A stretch of 64,000 bases of DNA, from positions 127,416,132 through 127,480,131 of the forward strand of contig JBCFYV010000012.1 in assembly GCA_039000515.1 (NCBI GenBank). Reading direction: 5' to 3'. This DNA is from Timema cristinae (taxonomy: Eukaryota; Arthropoda; Insecta; Phasmatodea; Timematidae). A program made the position numbers and the translations under genes. Positions 23,120 to 34,972 of this stretch are shown here, one piece after another. Every line of letters begins with the position of its first letter. Within the stretch, counting starts at the first letter, position 1. The notes beneath the pieces are model-generated. The model saw only the letters and a program-made list of their open reading frames with translations. It did no database searches and had not been told where the DNA came from.

Positions 23120-23280
23120 AGACTTTTTCTTGAAGAAATACAACAACAAGTTGTTTTTCTTGGAGAAATACAAGAACAAATGGTTTTTCTTGGAGAAATA
23201 CAAGAACAAGTTGTTTTTATTGGAGAAATACAAGAACAAGTTGTTTTTCTTGGAGGAATACAAGAACAAGTTTTTTTTTT
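23120..23280. repeat. 30-bp tandem repeat, 5 copies
   Basis: Five units of 30 bp built on TTTTTCTTGGAGAAATACAA, ending in a T-run at 23270-23283. A 99-codon plus and a 104-codon minus frame pass through because 30 is a multiple of 3. Neither has another recognisable feature. Confidence 0.92.
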
Positions 23281-23404
23281 TTTACAATTCATGCAAAAGG
23301 GGTTCATGATTAAAAATGAATACAAAAACCATTTCGTTCTGAGTGACCAATAATTCCCTACGTGGCCAGAGTCCGGTTACACGGCCGGGATGTATGTATA
23401 TATA

Positions 23405-23480
23405 CTCTAGGAGAGTAGGGATGAGGAGGGTGGAACTTGAGGAAATATCTGTAAGAGTGTGGGAAAACATTCTTTGGATA
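23405..23480 (-). mobile_element. Probable SINE fragment, family B
   Basis: A short minus-strand stretch resembling the body part seen at 145-240 (GAGTAGGGATGAGGAGGGT and a following gene-free block). No head or tail. Confidence 0.3.
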
Positions 23481-23573
23481 AAACGCTTCTAAATACCCTT
23501 CAGGGGTAAACCTGGCCAAAGGTTCAGTTGATTCCAATCAAAGGGATTATCTAGTTGTAAGATTTTAAACACA

Positions 23574-23750
23574 CATTCCAAGTATTTAACTTGCACTTTC
23601 TGAACCTACTGATTATATCAACACACGGCTTACAAACTAACTTAAATCTATAACAAGCAGCCACTAGGCCATTCATTCATCACCGTGGAAGGCGAGATTC
23701 ACAGTTGTGGGTCGTAACCCGGAATAGAACAGAGGACCCTCAAGTCGCTA
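23574..23750 (-). mobile_element. tRNA-derived SINE, family D
   Basis: The minus-strand body (AGTTAGTTTGTAAGCCGTGT and TCAGTAGGTTCAGAAAGTGC) is shared with the other D copies; box B is decayed (GTTCTATTCCGGGTT). Its head end touches the first unit of the following 71-bp array. Confidence 0.7.
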
Positions 23751-23754
23751 CCGA

Positions 23755-24109
23755 GGGAGCTAGGGTGTCGGACTAGTACTTAGCTCCCGACTAGAGATCA
23801 ACATCCCCACAGTGGCGGCTTGCGGGGGAGCTAGGGTGTCGGACTAGTACTTAGCTCCCAACTAGAGATCAACATCCCCACAGTGGCGACTTGCGGGGGA
23901 GCTAGGATGTCGGACTAGTACTTAGCTCCCGACTAGAGATCAACATCCCCACAGTGGCGACTTGCGGGGGAGCTAGGATGTCGGACTAGTACTTAGCTCC
24001 CGACTAGAGATCAACATCCCCACAGTGGCGACTTGCGGGGGAGCTAGGATGTCGGACTAGTACTTAGCTCCCGACTAGAGCTCAACATCCCCACAGTGGC
24101 GGCTTGCGG
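23755..24109. repeat. 71-bp minisatellite, 5 copies
   Basis: Five units of exactly 71 bp. Each holds GGGAGCTA-N18-TAGCTCCC, a perfect 8-bp dyad. The period equals that of the array at 11210, but the sequences are unrelated. Copies differ by single substitutions (GGGTGTC or GGATGTC, CGACTTGC or CGGCTTGC). Confidence 0.95.
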
Positions 24110-24342
24110 GGTGCGGGGGAGGGTCAAACTGTAGAGGGGCCCTAGTGTGTTAAGAGACGTGTGGATTATAGAAGGGGGAGGGGGAGTTAGGAAGCACGGA
24201 GGATTGGGGGGGGGGGGACAAATATTGGGCCAACCTTAAAATTATTTTAATTAAATTATTGATGATAAGAAATTGAAGTATGATTTATGAACATAACGGG
24301 CCGACAAAGGCTCGGATTCATTTGTTTTTATACTACTTTATT
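24110..24342. other. G-rich patch then AT-rich spacer
   Basis: At 24169-24220 there are several G runs, including one of about 13 G, which could form a G-quadruplex on the plus strand. No coding signal. Confidence 0.4.
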
Positions 24343-24570
24343 TTAACACCACATCTTACTACCCGTTCGGGCTTTACGCTTATGTACTAATTACGCTAAT
24401 GAGTTAGAGATTTGGAAGGTTAGATTTAGAGGAATTGCACCCGTGAATTGGAACACTATTTAGGAAAAACCACCCTCAGTGCAATTGACTGGTATCGAAC
24501 CCCGATCTCCCCGTCATCAGCAGTCTAGTCTATTGCGAGACTAGCCCGTTAGACCGTGCGACCACTGTAG
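24343..24570 (-). mobile_element. tRNA-derived SINE, family B, near full length
   Basis: Minus strand: head with box B GGGGTTCGATACCAG and the extra-arm segment CTAGACTGC, GGTGGTTTTTCCTAA block, and the tail CCCGAACGGGTAGTAAGATG at its 3-prime end (24353-24372 on plus). Confidence 0.85.
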
Positions 24571-25036
24571 CTTGTTTGATGATGTTTCTGGTGTTGACGT
24601 CGTCAGGAGAAGTTAATCTTAGGTGTAAACGTTGACATTTGGGATTTTGGGATATAGTTCCATTTAATCAGTTGAAATTATTTTACAGAAATAATCATTG
24701 GACATTTTCCGTAAAAAATATAGTAGAGCATTGACGTGTAGTGGAGTGTTGCCAGGGTAAGCAGAGCTTGTTACGACTGTACCTGTGACATGCTCCCCCA
24801 CTCTGTCCCCATTTGACCAAGGGAATGTTGATAGTTCTACCGAGTGATGAGAACACGTCACAGGTACACTTTCAACTAAATCCGACCTGCTCCCGAGACT
24901 GACCTGTCGACACGGTCCTCTAGATGAGGTTGGTCCACTCTTCCTCTGACACTGAAGGTGGATCGTACTGGCTCTCTCAGATATATGCCTTATTTCAACA
25001 GTCCTGAGGACAGGGCATATGTTGCTTCAGGAGGCT
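24571..25036. other. Spacer, nothing recognised
   Basis: A 65-codon minus frame at 24664-24861 has no recognisable domain. No repeat or SINE seen. Confidence 0.3.
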
Positions 25037-25815
25037 GTAGACACTCGGTAGAATAGCTAGCAGACACTCGGTAGAATGGCTAGCAGACACTCGGTAGAAT
25101 AGCTAGCAGACACTCGGTAGAATGGCTAGCAGACACTCGGTAGAATAGCTAGCAGACACTCGGTAGAATGGCTAGCAGACACTCGGTAGAATAGTTAGCA
25201 GACACTCGGTAGAATAGTTAGCAGACACTCGGTAGAATAGCTAGCAGACACTGGTAGAATGGCTAGCAGACACTCGGTAGAATAGTTAGCAGACACTCGG
25301 TAGAATGGCTAGCGGACATCGGTAGAATAGCTAGCAGACACTCGGTAGAATGGCTAGCAGACACTCGGTAGAATAGCTAGCAGACACTCGGTAGAATAGC
25401 TAGCAGATACTCGGTAGAATAGCTAGCAGACACTCGGTAGAATAGCTAGCAGACACTTGGTAGAATAGCTCGCAGATACTCGGTAGAATAGCTAGCAGAC
25501 ACTCGGTAGAATAGCTAGCAGACACTCGGTAGAATAGCTAGCAGACACTTGGTAGATAGCTCGCAGATACTCGGTAGAATAGCTAGCAGACACTCGGTAG
25601 AATGGCTAGCAGACACTCGTAGAATAGCTAGCAGACACTCGGTAGAATAGCTAGCAGAAACTCGGTAGAATAGCTAGCAGACACTCGGTAGAATAGCTAG
25701 CAGACACTCGGTAGAATAGCTAGCAGACACTCGGTAGAATAGCTAGCAGACACTCGGTAGAATAGTTAGCAGACACTCGGTAGAATAGCTAGCAGACACT
25801 CGACAGAATGTTTAG
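25037..25815. repeat. 23-bp minisatellite, about 34 copies
   Basis: Unit 23 bp (CAGACACTCGGTAGAATAG then CTAG), with A/G alternation (AATAGC or AATGGC) in the left third, then mainly AATAGC. Contains the palindrome GCTAGC. A few units have 1-bp deletions (near 25252, 25317, 25555 and 25618). Confidence 0.96.
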
Positions 25816-26837
25816 CAAAAGAGGGCGGGCGCTGAGGAACTTGGGTAATTTAACATTCCTACTAGAGAGAAAGTTCTCGAAACGACCAATGACGGAACAT
25901 GGGTTCATTGTACTCGCATACATTTAGTTAATGGTTAGTATTATTATTATTATTGCTTATTGACCTCTGATTACAAAACATCTTCACTACTCTTCACTCA
26001 ACATTGTTAAACATCTCTCTATGATTTTATTTGTTGACGTTTTCCCCCTGAGCACGATACTTTATCTTGTTATATTGTGTCAGTATTTTCATTCTTTCCA
26101 ACCCCAAACAAACAAACAAACAAACAAACAAACAAAACTTCATGTACGAACAGTACGAGAAGATGGTGGTTGGATCCATGCCATTACAGAGATTCCAAAT
26201 AATTGGAGGTTCTGAATGTTTCTGTCGTCAGGTTGTCACAGTGAAGACAAAATACTCAAATAATGCCTCAAGGTCAGCCATTGCTTGTCATCCGACTGGA
26301 TACAAGGGACAGAATAAATATGAATATTGTGGCTGGGATTAGTAAAAAGCAAACAATCGACACGATTAGCTCAGCGATAGAGTGCATGACTCTTAGGGCA
26401 GGGATTTTAATCTTGGACAAGTCTATTGGGGGATTTCTAAAATGTGTGGGTGTTACATTGTCTCCAGGCGGACGTAAGATAAGGGTTTCATCTCTATCCC
26501 CTTAAACCAGGTCTTCTATCAAAATGCAACGGTTGAAAGGTTCACTGATAAAACTACCTTTGTTATTTAGTAATGCACAGGTCCCGGATTTTGATGACGT
26601 ATATTTTTTTACATATCACAGACAATGCTCATTGGTACATATATATTATATGTTGTTTTAGTAATTATTTGTCATTTTGTAATTGAAGTTCATACTTTCT
26701 TGAGTTTTGTGTCATTTTTAGAAATTTTTTAGTCATTTTAAGACATTGATGTGGTAGAAGAATGTTTTCAAATAATATCTATATTTTATAAATGCCTAAA
26801 TACTTAAAGATAAATGTATCCAGCTGGGGTCCGGATG
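25816..26837. other. Spacer with a (CAAA)n run and a decayed SINE head
   Basis: A (CAAA)n microsatellite lies at 26104-26136. A tRNA-like head, GATTAGCTCAGCGATAGAG, at about 26364 is probably an old family C copy. The 91-codon frame at 26067-26342 has no recognised domain and starts in the microsatellite. Confidence 0.4.
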
Positions 26838-26925
26838 ATTCCTGGATAGCTCAGTGGTTAGAACATTGCTTTATTAATCCATAGGTCCCGGATTCGATTC
26901 TCGTGTCGTGGTGTCATTTTTAAAA
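26838..26925 (+). mobile_element. tRNA-derived short SINE, family C
   Basis: Head TTCCTGGATAGCTCAGTGGT (box A) and GGATTCGATTCTCGTG (box B), ending GGTGTCATTTTTAAAATTAA. The putative acceptor-stem halves do not pair, so this is a SINE and not a tRNA gene. Confidence 0.75.
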
Positions 26926-27733
26926 TTAAAGAATACGACTTTATATTACGTTTAAAAGAAGTCTCCGCCATATTAGAATTATTTGATAAAAGTATTTGCT
27001 CTAGTCCTGGTGGGGTTTGTGGTATAAGGGCTGTTGTGTGGTGTAACCCCCCCTCCTCCCCCTCCTCGTACTCTCATTTATTCCCATTTGACACGTTTAT
27101 TCCGCTCGTACTTTATGAAGAAGAAACCGGGGGGGGGGGGGGATGAGACGAAATGGATGAAAGTCGCAATTGGCACTGACGTACCAATAAACCGTCACCT
27201 CCTTTGTGTGGGGGGGAGGGGGGAGGTATCTTTGTGCGGGACACCACATATTGCCACAGTAACCTCGTGGTGGCACAGTGGCACAAGTGCTTCAGTCACA
27301 GACACAACTTACAAACTACCATGAGACCGACGCTCCGCCATTACAGTGCGACACTTACAATTTGTATTTCACACAGTCTCACAATACAGACAAAGTGTAT
27401 GCGCATTCGTGTGGAGTGAGATTGTAAATACAACATTCAACACAATCCGTCTGAGACGTGACCAATAACATCTCCATCACAACAAATATAATTCTTTGCG
27501 AGCCTTACGTCTTAGACCACATAGGCACTGGAGAACGCCGGGTGGGCAAAAAATAACTATATTTATGAATAAAATTTACATAACTATTTGACCTGATCTG
27601 TTTGGGAATAGGTTTCATTTTGTTCCCAAAAACTAAACAGTTTTATAAATATGAGTTGAAATGCTAGCTTTCAAAAATGTTTATGGCTTTGGAGTATTGG
27701 GCGTAAAGAGCAGAGGTGCGTTGGGTCAAAATA
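26926..27733. other. Spacer with two G-runs, no gene
   Basis: G-rich tracts at about 27129-27142 and 27210-27227, and a C-rich tract at 27047-27066, are potential quadruplex/i-motif sites. Frames of 96 and 71 codons here are low-complexity and unrecognised. Confidence 0.35.
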
Positions 27734-29179
27734 CATGGTTCATTAAGGACGTGAGATACATATACAACAGTCCAAATACATCAAGGACGTGAGATACATA
27801 TACAACAGTCCAAATACATCAAGGACGTGAGATACATATACAACAGTCCAAATACATTAAGGACGTGAGATACATATACAACAGTCTAAATACATCAAGG
27901 ACGTGAGATACATATACAACAGTCCACCAAGTACATCAAGGACGTGAGATACATATACAACAGTCTAAATACATCAAGGACGTGAGATACATATACAACA
28001 GTCTAAATACATCAAGGACGTGAGATACATATACAACAGTCCACCAAGTACATTAAGGACGTGAGATACATATACAACAGTCTAAATACATCAAGGACGT
28101 GAGATACATATACAACAGTCCACCAAGTACATTAAGGACGTGAGATACATATACAACAGTCCAAATACATCAAGGACGTGAGATACATATACAACAGCCA
28201 AGTACATTAAGGACGTGAGATACATATACAACAGTCCACCAAGTACATTAAGGACGTGAAATACATATACAACAGTCCACAATACATAAGGACGTGAGAT
28301 ACATATACAACAGTCCACCAAGTACATTAAGGACGTGAGATACATATACAACAGTCCACCAATACATTAAGGACGTGAGATACATATACAACAGTCCAAA
28401 GTACATTAAGGACGTGAGATACATATACAACAGTCCAAATACATCAAGGACGTGAGATACATATACAACAGTCTAAATACATCAAGGACGTGAGATACAT
28501 ATACAACAGTCTAAATACATCAAGGACGTGAGATACATATACAACAGTCCAAAGTACATCAAGGACGTGAGATACATATACAACAGTCTAAATACATCAA
28601 GGACGTGAGATACATATACAACAGTCAAATACATTCAAGGACGTGAGATACATATACAACAGTCCAAATACATCAAGGACGTGAGATACATATACAACAG
28701 TCCAAATACATTAAGGACGTGAGATACATATACAACAGTCAAATACATCAAGGACGTGAGATACATATACAACAGTCCACAAGTACATCAAGGACGTGAG
28801 ATACATATACAACAGTCTAAATACATCAAGGACGTGAGATACATATACAACAGTCCACCAAGTACATTAAGGACGTGAGATACATATACAACAGTCAAAT
28901 ACATAAGGACGTGAGATACATATACAACAGTCCAAATACATCAAGACGTGAGATACAATACAACAGTCCAAATACATCAAGGACGTGAGATACATATTCA
29001 ACAGTCCAAAGTACATAAGGAACGTGAGATACAATACAACAGTTCAAATACATCAAGGACGTGAGATACATATACAACAGTCCACCAAGTACATTAAGGA
29101 CGTGAGATACATATACAACAGTCAAATACATAAAGGACGTGAGATACATATACAACAGTCCACCAAGTACATTAAGGAC
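27734..29179. repeat. 38-bp minisatellite with 35-41-bp forms, about 38 copies
   Basis: The constant core is AAGGACGTGAGATACATATA then CAACAGTC. The linker before the next core varies in length (CAAATACATC, CACCAAGTACATT, AAATACAT), so repeat length is variable while the core is constant. Small deletions are concentrated at the right end (28895-29040). Confidence 0.95.
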
Positions 29180-29504
29180 ATGGATGATACATTTTTAAAA
29201 CTACCAGAAATGTATTCTACATAGTGTCAAATTCTTTAAAATAACATGTTATTGAATACATCAATAAGAAGGACCAGAAATGTTTATTTGTAAATATTAA
29301 CATTAACATTAATTATTACATTAACATTTGAATTATTTTACTGGTGGATTGTTCATATGAATGTCTGGTTTCACTTCTTGTCAAGGAAAATCACAATCGC
29401 AACTGATTGGTCTAAAGTGATTGGTTGTAGACATTACGAAACAAATATAACCAAGTTTTATTTGGTAAAAAATATACTAGAGCTCTTTTTGATCACGTAG
29501 TGAC
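29180..29504. other. AT-rich spacer, nothing recognised
   Basis: No feature supported. Confidence 0.3.
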
Positions 29505-29645
29505 ATCTTTGTTAGATTTGGTCTAGAGGCTGGAAGTACCCTTAATACACCCAGCCGGGACTCGAACCTTGACCTCCCGACACCAGCAAGACAGGCTAAT
29601 AGACGAAGCAAACACCGCTGAGTCTATCGAGACTATTTGTTGAAA
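29505..29645 (-). mobile_element. tRNA-derived SINE, family B head fragment
   Basis: Minus-strand box B AAGGTTCGAGTCCCGGCTGG followed by the GGTGT block; 5-prime end with CTGTCTTGCTGGTGTCGGG resembling the extra arm. Body and tail lost. Confidence 0.55.
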
Positions 29646-30082
29646 CAAGCTAGTTCATCATGTCCAACATAGGGGGGAGATTACACCAAGATGACGCCAG
29701 GGCCTGTTTTAATGTCTATTTTATTAGGTTTAGCTCCTCGAGGGAGGAAATATCCCTTCAAAAGGTAATAAAGGAGTAACGTGGCCCTTGATCTGGTATC
29801 CGCCACGAAATGAAGTCCCGGACCTTCTGCCAAGCGCACCCTAGTATCAAACACACTGACTGGAGGAGAGAAATGTGAACGACGTAAACTGTTCGAGCGC
29901 AGCGTATCATTATTTCTGTTGGGGGGGTGGTTATGGGAGGGGGTATTGTGGCGGGGAGGGGACCAACTCAAAAAACCTAAAAAGGTCTTGACGTTCTTGT
30001 CTGAGGCCGCTAAATGATGATGGTTCACGCGATCAAGAGAGATCGGAAACTTCGAGGTGGTTAAAAGTGGCACGAGTTTCTC
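29646..30082. other. Spacer; unrecognised 130-codon minus frame
   Basis: A frame on minus at 29681-30073 (130 codons) has His/Pro/Asn-rich low-complexity stretches and no motif known to me. I do not call it a gene without expression or homology evidence. Confidence 0.3.
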
Positions 30083-30420
30083 ATACCGAGACTTTACTTT
30101 CTGGAGAGATAGGAGATATTCAAGAGATATTCAGACATCCAAGATAACGAGACTGTACTTTCTGGAGAGATAGGAGATATTCAAGAGATATTCAGATATC
30201 CAAGATACCGAGACTGTACTTTCTGGAGAGATAGGAGATATTCAAGAGATATTCAGATATCCAAGATACCGAGACTGTACTTTCTGGAGAGATAGGAGAT
30301 ATTCAAGAGATATTCAGAATCCAAGATACGAGACTTACTTTCTGGAGAGTGGAGATATTCAAGAGATATCAGATTCAGATACGAGATGAGAGATAGGAGA
30401 TATTCGGATAAATAAGATAC
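30083..30420. repeat. 61-bp minisatellite, about 5 copies, right end decayed
   Basis: Unit 61 bp (CCGAGACTGTACTTTCTGG core plus several GAGATATTC motifs). The unit itself contains an internal direct repeat, AGATATTC. The last one and a half copies have many deletions. Confidence 0.9.
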
Positions 30421-30891
30421 CATAACTGGCACGTTCTATAGAAATGAAATCATTGATACATTTAAATACTCTGCAGTTTTTCCGGGTCCTGGTGGGGTTT
30501 AGATATTCAAGCCGCTGTCCTAGAAATGTGTGGGAATTGTGACCTTGATAATTTTCTCCTGTACACTTCAAATGTTTTTAACGTGTGATATATCCTGAGT
30601 GTATATTATTTATAAAGATAACGGCTTAGACTGACGAATTCCCTGACCCATATTCGAGCATAAAACCCTCTGGTCGTATTAATAAATGTAAGAATAGACC
30701 AGAGGCAAATGGTTCAAGAGTTATTCTGCTCTCCAACAACTTGGAAACATTCATAGCTTTATTTACATACTCTCATTCATTTTGAAATGAGCATCGTCGT
30801 CAAGTAGACATCATGATAATACTATTAAATAATAACTTACTAACAAAACAACATTAAACATTAACTACTAATATTCAACCACAGACACAGT
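30421..30891. other. Spacer, nothing recognised
   Basis: No feature supported. Confidence 0.3.
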
Positions 30892-31270
30892 GGCCTATTT
30901 ACAACCTTGTCTTGTGAGACAGCTAGTCTCAACTGGCCTATTTACAACCTTGTCTTGTGAGACAGCTAGTCTCAACTGGCCTATTTACAACCTTGTCTTA
31001 TGAGACAGCTAGTCTCAACTGGCCTATTTACAACCTTGTCTTATGAGACAGCTAGTCTCAACTGGCCTATTTACAACCTTGTCTTGTGAGACAGCTAGTC
31101 TCAACTGGCCTATTTACAACCTTGTCTTCTGAGACATCTAGTCTCAACTGGCCTATTTACAACCTTGTCTTATGAGACAGCTAGTCTCAACTGGCCTATT
31201 TACAACCTTGTCTTCTGAGACATCTAGTCTCAACTGGCCTATTTACAACCTTGTCTTGTGAGACATCTAG
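30892..31270. repeat. 43-bp minisatellite, about 9 copies
   Basis: Unit 43 bp. Each contains TGAGAC-AGCTA-GTCTCA, a perfect 6-bp stem, conserved in variant copies where the loop is ATCTA. Copies vary at CTTGTG, CTTATG or CTTCTG. Confidence 0.95.
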
Positions 31271-32374
31271 GCACACAATCAACCTTCATTTTCTAATCGG
31301 TCTGGTTCACTATCCTTGTAACCAAGGCTAACAGTTGTGTTTTAATCTAGAATGCTAAAATCTACAGGCCGTGCGTTCAACATGTATAAATAAATATGTA
31401 AGGTCTGAAAAATATTTTTAAAATCAATTTATTCAATGGATGTTGTTAGTAAATAAAGGTAATTGAATTAATTCTATTTAAACTGTAGGTCCAGGATGTT
31501 ATCATAGATCAATCTTAGATCGACAAGATAAGTTACGTGGCTTAGGGGTCAACCATTTGCACGAAGGTAAAGGATTTTTCTTTTCAACCCTAAGGGAAGA
31601 AGTTCCAGTATTAAAAAAGAGGTTAGAATATGCCTTCTTCTCGAAGCATTTTTTATTATGGTTTAAACCATATAATCAAAAGTAATCAAAATGATAAATT
31701 ATCCATATTTTTGGCTAGCTTGAAAAGTGTGTTTGTGTTGTTTTTTTTGGGTTCCCACCCACCACTGCCTCAACACTATCATTACCAGCGGAATCGTAAA
31801 ATATTTTTCCTTTAGAAACATGTAATGTGCCGAGACGGACTCTTTCCCGGAAAATAGCGACTTATACGTGTAAGGACAATTAAAATGGAGTGAAAGTGTA
31901 ATCGAATATAGCTTTACTTCAAGGACGTTACCTACATGTGACGTCACGGCAAGTAAAGACAGGATTCAACATGTTCATGTGTTAACATTTTACTCAGGGA
32001 ATTTTAAAGTTATGTACCATTGAAACAGAAACCACATAGTTTTAAACAATTCAAAAAATTGTCTTGCACTACCAAAAAATTATTTAATTTGATCATGAAG
32101 TAGTTTTCAAACCGATTTTTTAAATTTTCTACAGCTCATGCTATTTGGGTTTATTCACGGAAATGTCCTGAAGGAATCTTCCAGCCAGGAAGTGCTTGAA
32201 ATAATTCATGGAAGCAAATGTCTTTCTAGAATTGGAAACAAAGAAAGGTGATTTTTAAATGCAGGTCAATATTGTCCATGTGCGAATAGTATATTGTGTG
32301 ATTGTACTCGTCAGCAGAAGGGAGGAAGTGTTATTATCAGCGTAATTCAGGTCAGGTGCAGAGGAGAGACAGAG
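31271..32374. other. AT-rich DNA, no gene seen
   Basis: Only short frames are present (61 codons plus at 31630, 82 minus at 31699) and they have no domain. Confidence 0.35.
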
Positions 32375-33270
32375 GAGAGGGTTGATAGACTGGTCAACAG
32401 GTTCTGGGAGTGAGAGGGTTGATAGACTGGTCAACAAGGTCTGGGAGTGAGAGGGTTGATAGACTGGTCAACAAGGTCTGGGAGTGAGAGGGTTGATAGA
32501 CTGGTCAACAAGGTCTGGGAGTGAGAGGGTTGATAGACAGGTCAACAAGGTCTGGGAGTGAGAGGGTTGATAGACTGGTCAACAAGGTCTGGGAGTGAGA
32601 GGGTTGATAGACTGGTCAACAAGGTCTGGGAGTGAGAGGGTTGATAGACTGGTCAACAGGTTCTGGGAGTGAGAGGGTTGATAGACTGGTCAACAAGGTC
32701 TGGGAGTGAGAGGGTTGATAGACTGGTCAACAAGGTCTGGGAGTGAGAGGGTTGATAGACTGGTCAACAAGCTCTGGGAGTGAGAGGGTTGATAGACTGG
32801 TCAACAGGTTCTGGGAGTGAGAGGGTTGATAGACTGGTCAACAAGGTCTGGGAGTGAGAGGGTTGATAGACAGGTCAACAAGGTCTGGGAGTGAGAGGGT
32901 TGATAGACTGGTCAACAAGGTCTGGGAGTGAGAGGGTTGATAGACTGGTCAACAAGGTCTGGGAGTGAGAGGGTTGATAGACTGGTCAACAGGGTCTGGG
33001 AGTGAGAGGGTTGATAGACTGGTCAACAAGGTCTGGGAGTGAGAGGGTTGATAGACTGGTCAACAGGGTCTGGGAGTGAGAGGGTTAATAGACTGGTCAA
33101 CAAGGTCTGGGAGTGAGAGGGTTGATAGACTGGTCAACAGGTTCTGGGAGTGAGATGGTTGATAGACTGGTCAACAAGCTCTGGGAGTGAGAGGGTTGAT
33201 AGACTGGTCAACAAGCTGTGGGAGTGAGAGGGTTGATAGACTGGTCAACAAGCTGTGGGAGTGAGAGGGT
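32375..33270. repeat. 37-bp minisatellite, about 24 copies
   Basis: Unit 37 bp (GAGGGTTGATAGACTGGTCA then ACAAGGTCTGGGAGTGA) with the GTTGA-N8-TCAAC dyad. Variation is confined to AAGGTC, AGGTTC, AAGCTC, AGGGTC or AAGCTG. It ends directly at the presumed 5-prime region of the LINE remnant. Confidence 0.96.
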
Positions 33271-33479
33271 TTGTGTGTGTTGATGAGCTAAGTCATCATC
33301 AGCTCCTGTAGCCTCAGTTAGGGAAGGTTACCCCCAAGTGAAGTGCAACTTTAGGACCTATTAGTGGCAGCCCCACCAATCAGGGGTAGGCCGCGAGAGG
33401 CATATTATGCCGGCGGCCGAAACAAACCAAAGTATTAGAGAAAACTAAGTAAAATGCCGGATTGTAAAAATTGTTGAAG

Positions 33480-34490
33480 CTACGAATATGTACTCTGAAC
33501 ATTGGCACCCAGAATGGAAGAATGTACGAAATTGTGACATGATGGATGAGAGGAGAGTGGATATCCTGGCCTGAGTGAGACCAAGTAGAGAGGAAGTGAC
33601 ATGATGGATGAGAGGAGAGTGGATATCCTGGCCTGAGTGAGACCAAGTAGAGAGGAAGTGACATGATGATGAGAGGAGAGTGGATATCCTGGCCTGAGTG
33701 AGACCAAGTAGAGAGGAAGTGACATGATGGATGAGAGGAGAGTGGATATCCTGGCCTGAGTGAGACCAAGTAGAGAGGAAGTGACATGATGGATGAGAGG
33801 AGAGTGGATGTCCTGGCCTGAGTGAGACCAAGTAGAGAGGAAGTGACATGATGGATGAGAGGAGAGTGGATGTCCTGCCTGAGTGAGACCAAGTGGAGAG
33901 GAAGTGGCATGATGGAATTAAGGAAAGGCTACATTTTGAATTAAATTGGAAAATATGAAGGGAGGAGAAATGGAGTAGGATTTGTATTGACTGAAGGACT
34001 TCAGGCGGAGGTGGTAGGGACGAATGACAGGATATTAAAGATGGCAAGAACTGATAGATTAAAAAAAGTTGGAGGAGATACAAGTGTATGCCCACTAGTG
34101 GAGTCCCATAAGAAGAAAAAAAACAAGTTTGAAGAAGACCTAGAAAGCCATATGAGAAACGAGTGTCAGATAGTGATGGTGGATCACAAGAGGAAGAAAA
34201 GAGAGAGTAGGGTTTGAGGAAGTGTTAGGTAAAGAAGCATGGGGAGAGAGAAACGAGGAGGGTGAAAGGTTGTGGAGTTATGTGCAAGAAATGAAATGAA
34301 AGTCAAATAGCTGGTATGAGAAAGAAAGAGAAAGTGATCAGATCACTAGATACAGTTGTGAAGGGGAGCAAGAGTTGGTGATAGACTACTTTATCATGGA
34401 TGAAGAAATGAAAAGGAAAACTTTAAATACTAAGGTAATACCAAGTGTGTCCTTCGATAGTAAACACAGGTTGTTGGTGGTAGACATAAA
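33480..34490 (+). pseudogene. LINE endonuclease domain, multiply frameshifted
   Basis: Endonuclease pieces lie in different frames: LNIGTQNGR from 33495, MDERRVDILA once per unit of the 62-bp array (each copy followed by TGA), NGVGFVLTEG from about 33972, a segment around KFEEDLESH at 34117, GERNEEGER at about 34242, and SKHRLLVVD near 34468 matching the terminal xxHRLLV motif (catalytic His context) of AP-type LINE endonucleases. In a live element it nicks target DNA to prime reverse transcription. Not functional here. Confidence 0.75.
33535..33904. repeat. 62-bp minisatellite made of LINE endonuclease sequence, 6 copies
   Basis: Starts of the TGACATGATG motif fall at 33535, 33597, 33659, 33720, 33782 and 33844 (period 62, two copies with 1-bp deletions). 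The unit encodes the MMDERRVDILA segment, which in intact LINEs occurs once. Flanking sequence on both sides is the rest of the same domain, so the expansion happened inside the LINE copy. Confidence 0.93.
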
Positions 34491-34493
34491 AGG

Positions 34494-34972
34494 ATGGGAA
34501 TGAAGGAGACAGGAGTAAGAAAAGAAAGAAGAATAAGGGTTTGGAGGCTAAAAAATGTAGAGGAAAGAAATCCATACCTAAGAAAGGTAAGAAACCTAAC
34601 ACCCAAGGATGAGTTGCAAAGTGTAGAGGTTGAATGGGAAAGGTTTAAGAACAGTCTTGTGGTAGCAGCAGAGAAGGTGTTTGGGAGGACAAGTGATAAG
34701 AGGAAGTGGAAGGAGACATTCTGGTGGAACGACAGGGTGAGAAGGAAGCAGTGGAGAGGAATAATAAAGCATTCAAAAGGAGTTTTAAGAATGTGAATGA
34801 GGAAACAGAGGTAGAATATAGGGAGAAGAAGGAAAGAGTGAAGCGAGTGGTGAGGGAAGTCAGGAAGGATTGGACGCTAAAATGGGTAGAAATACTGGAA
34901 CGGGATGTGGAAGTAAGTAAGAAGGTGTTATATAGCAAGGTAAGAAACAACAGTAAAGAGAAAATAAAGTAA
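34494..34972 (+). pseudogene. LINE linker region between endonuclease and missing RT
   Basis: Two overlapping frames (34494-34796 and 34706-34972) read KNVEERNPYLRKVRNLTP, EVEWERFKNSLVVAAEKVFG and then REVRKDWTLKWVE, matching the charged helical linker that follows the endonuclease in this LINE type (WERFKxxLLxAAExVCG and the KR-rich helix). A frameshift near 34790 separates them. The following sequence jumps to the C-terminal tail without RT motifs such as FADD. Confidence 0.65.

Noticed and set aside
23755..24109. Relationship between the two 71-bp arrays
   Set aside because: Same period as 11210-11990 but no sequence similarity in either orientation; period match taken as coincidence.
26838..26912. 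Possible tRNA gene
   Set aside because: Boxes A and B are good, but the acceptor-stem halves do not pair and other copies share the GGTGTCATTTTT tail, so it is a SINE.
29681..30073. 130-codon minus frame not made of repeats
   Set aside because: Non-repetitive, but I recognise no domain, and there is no splice or promoter context; too weak to call.
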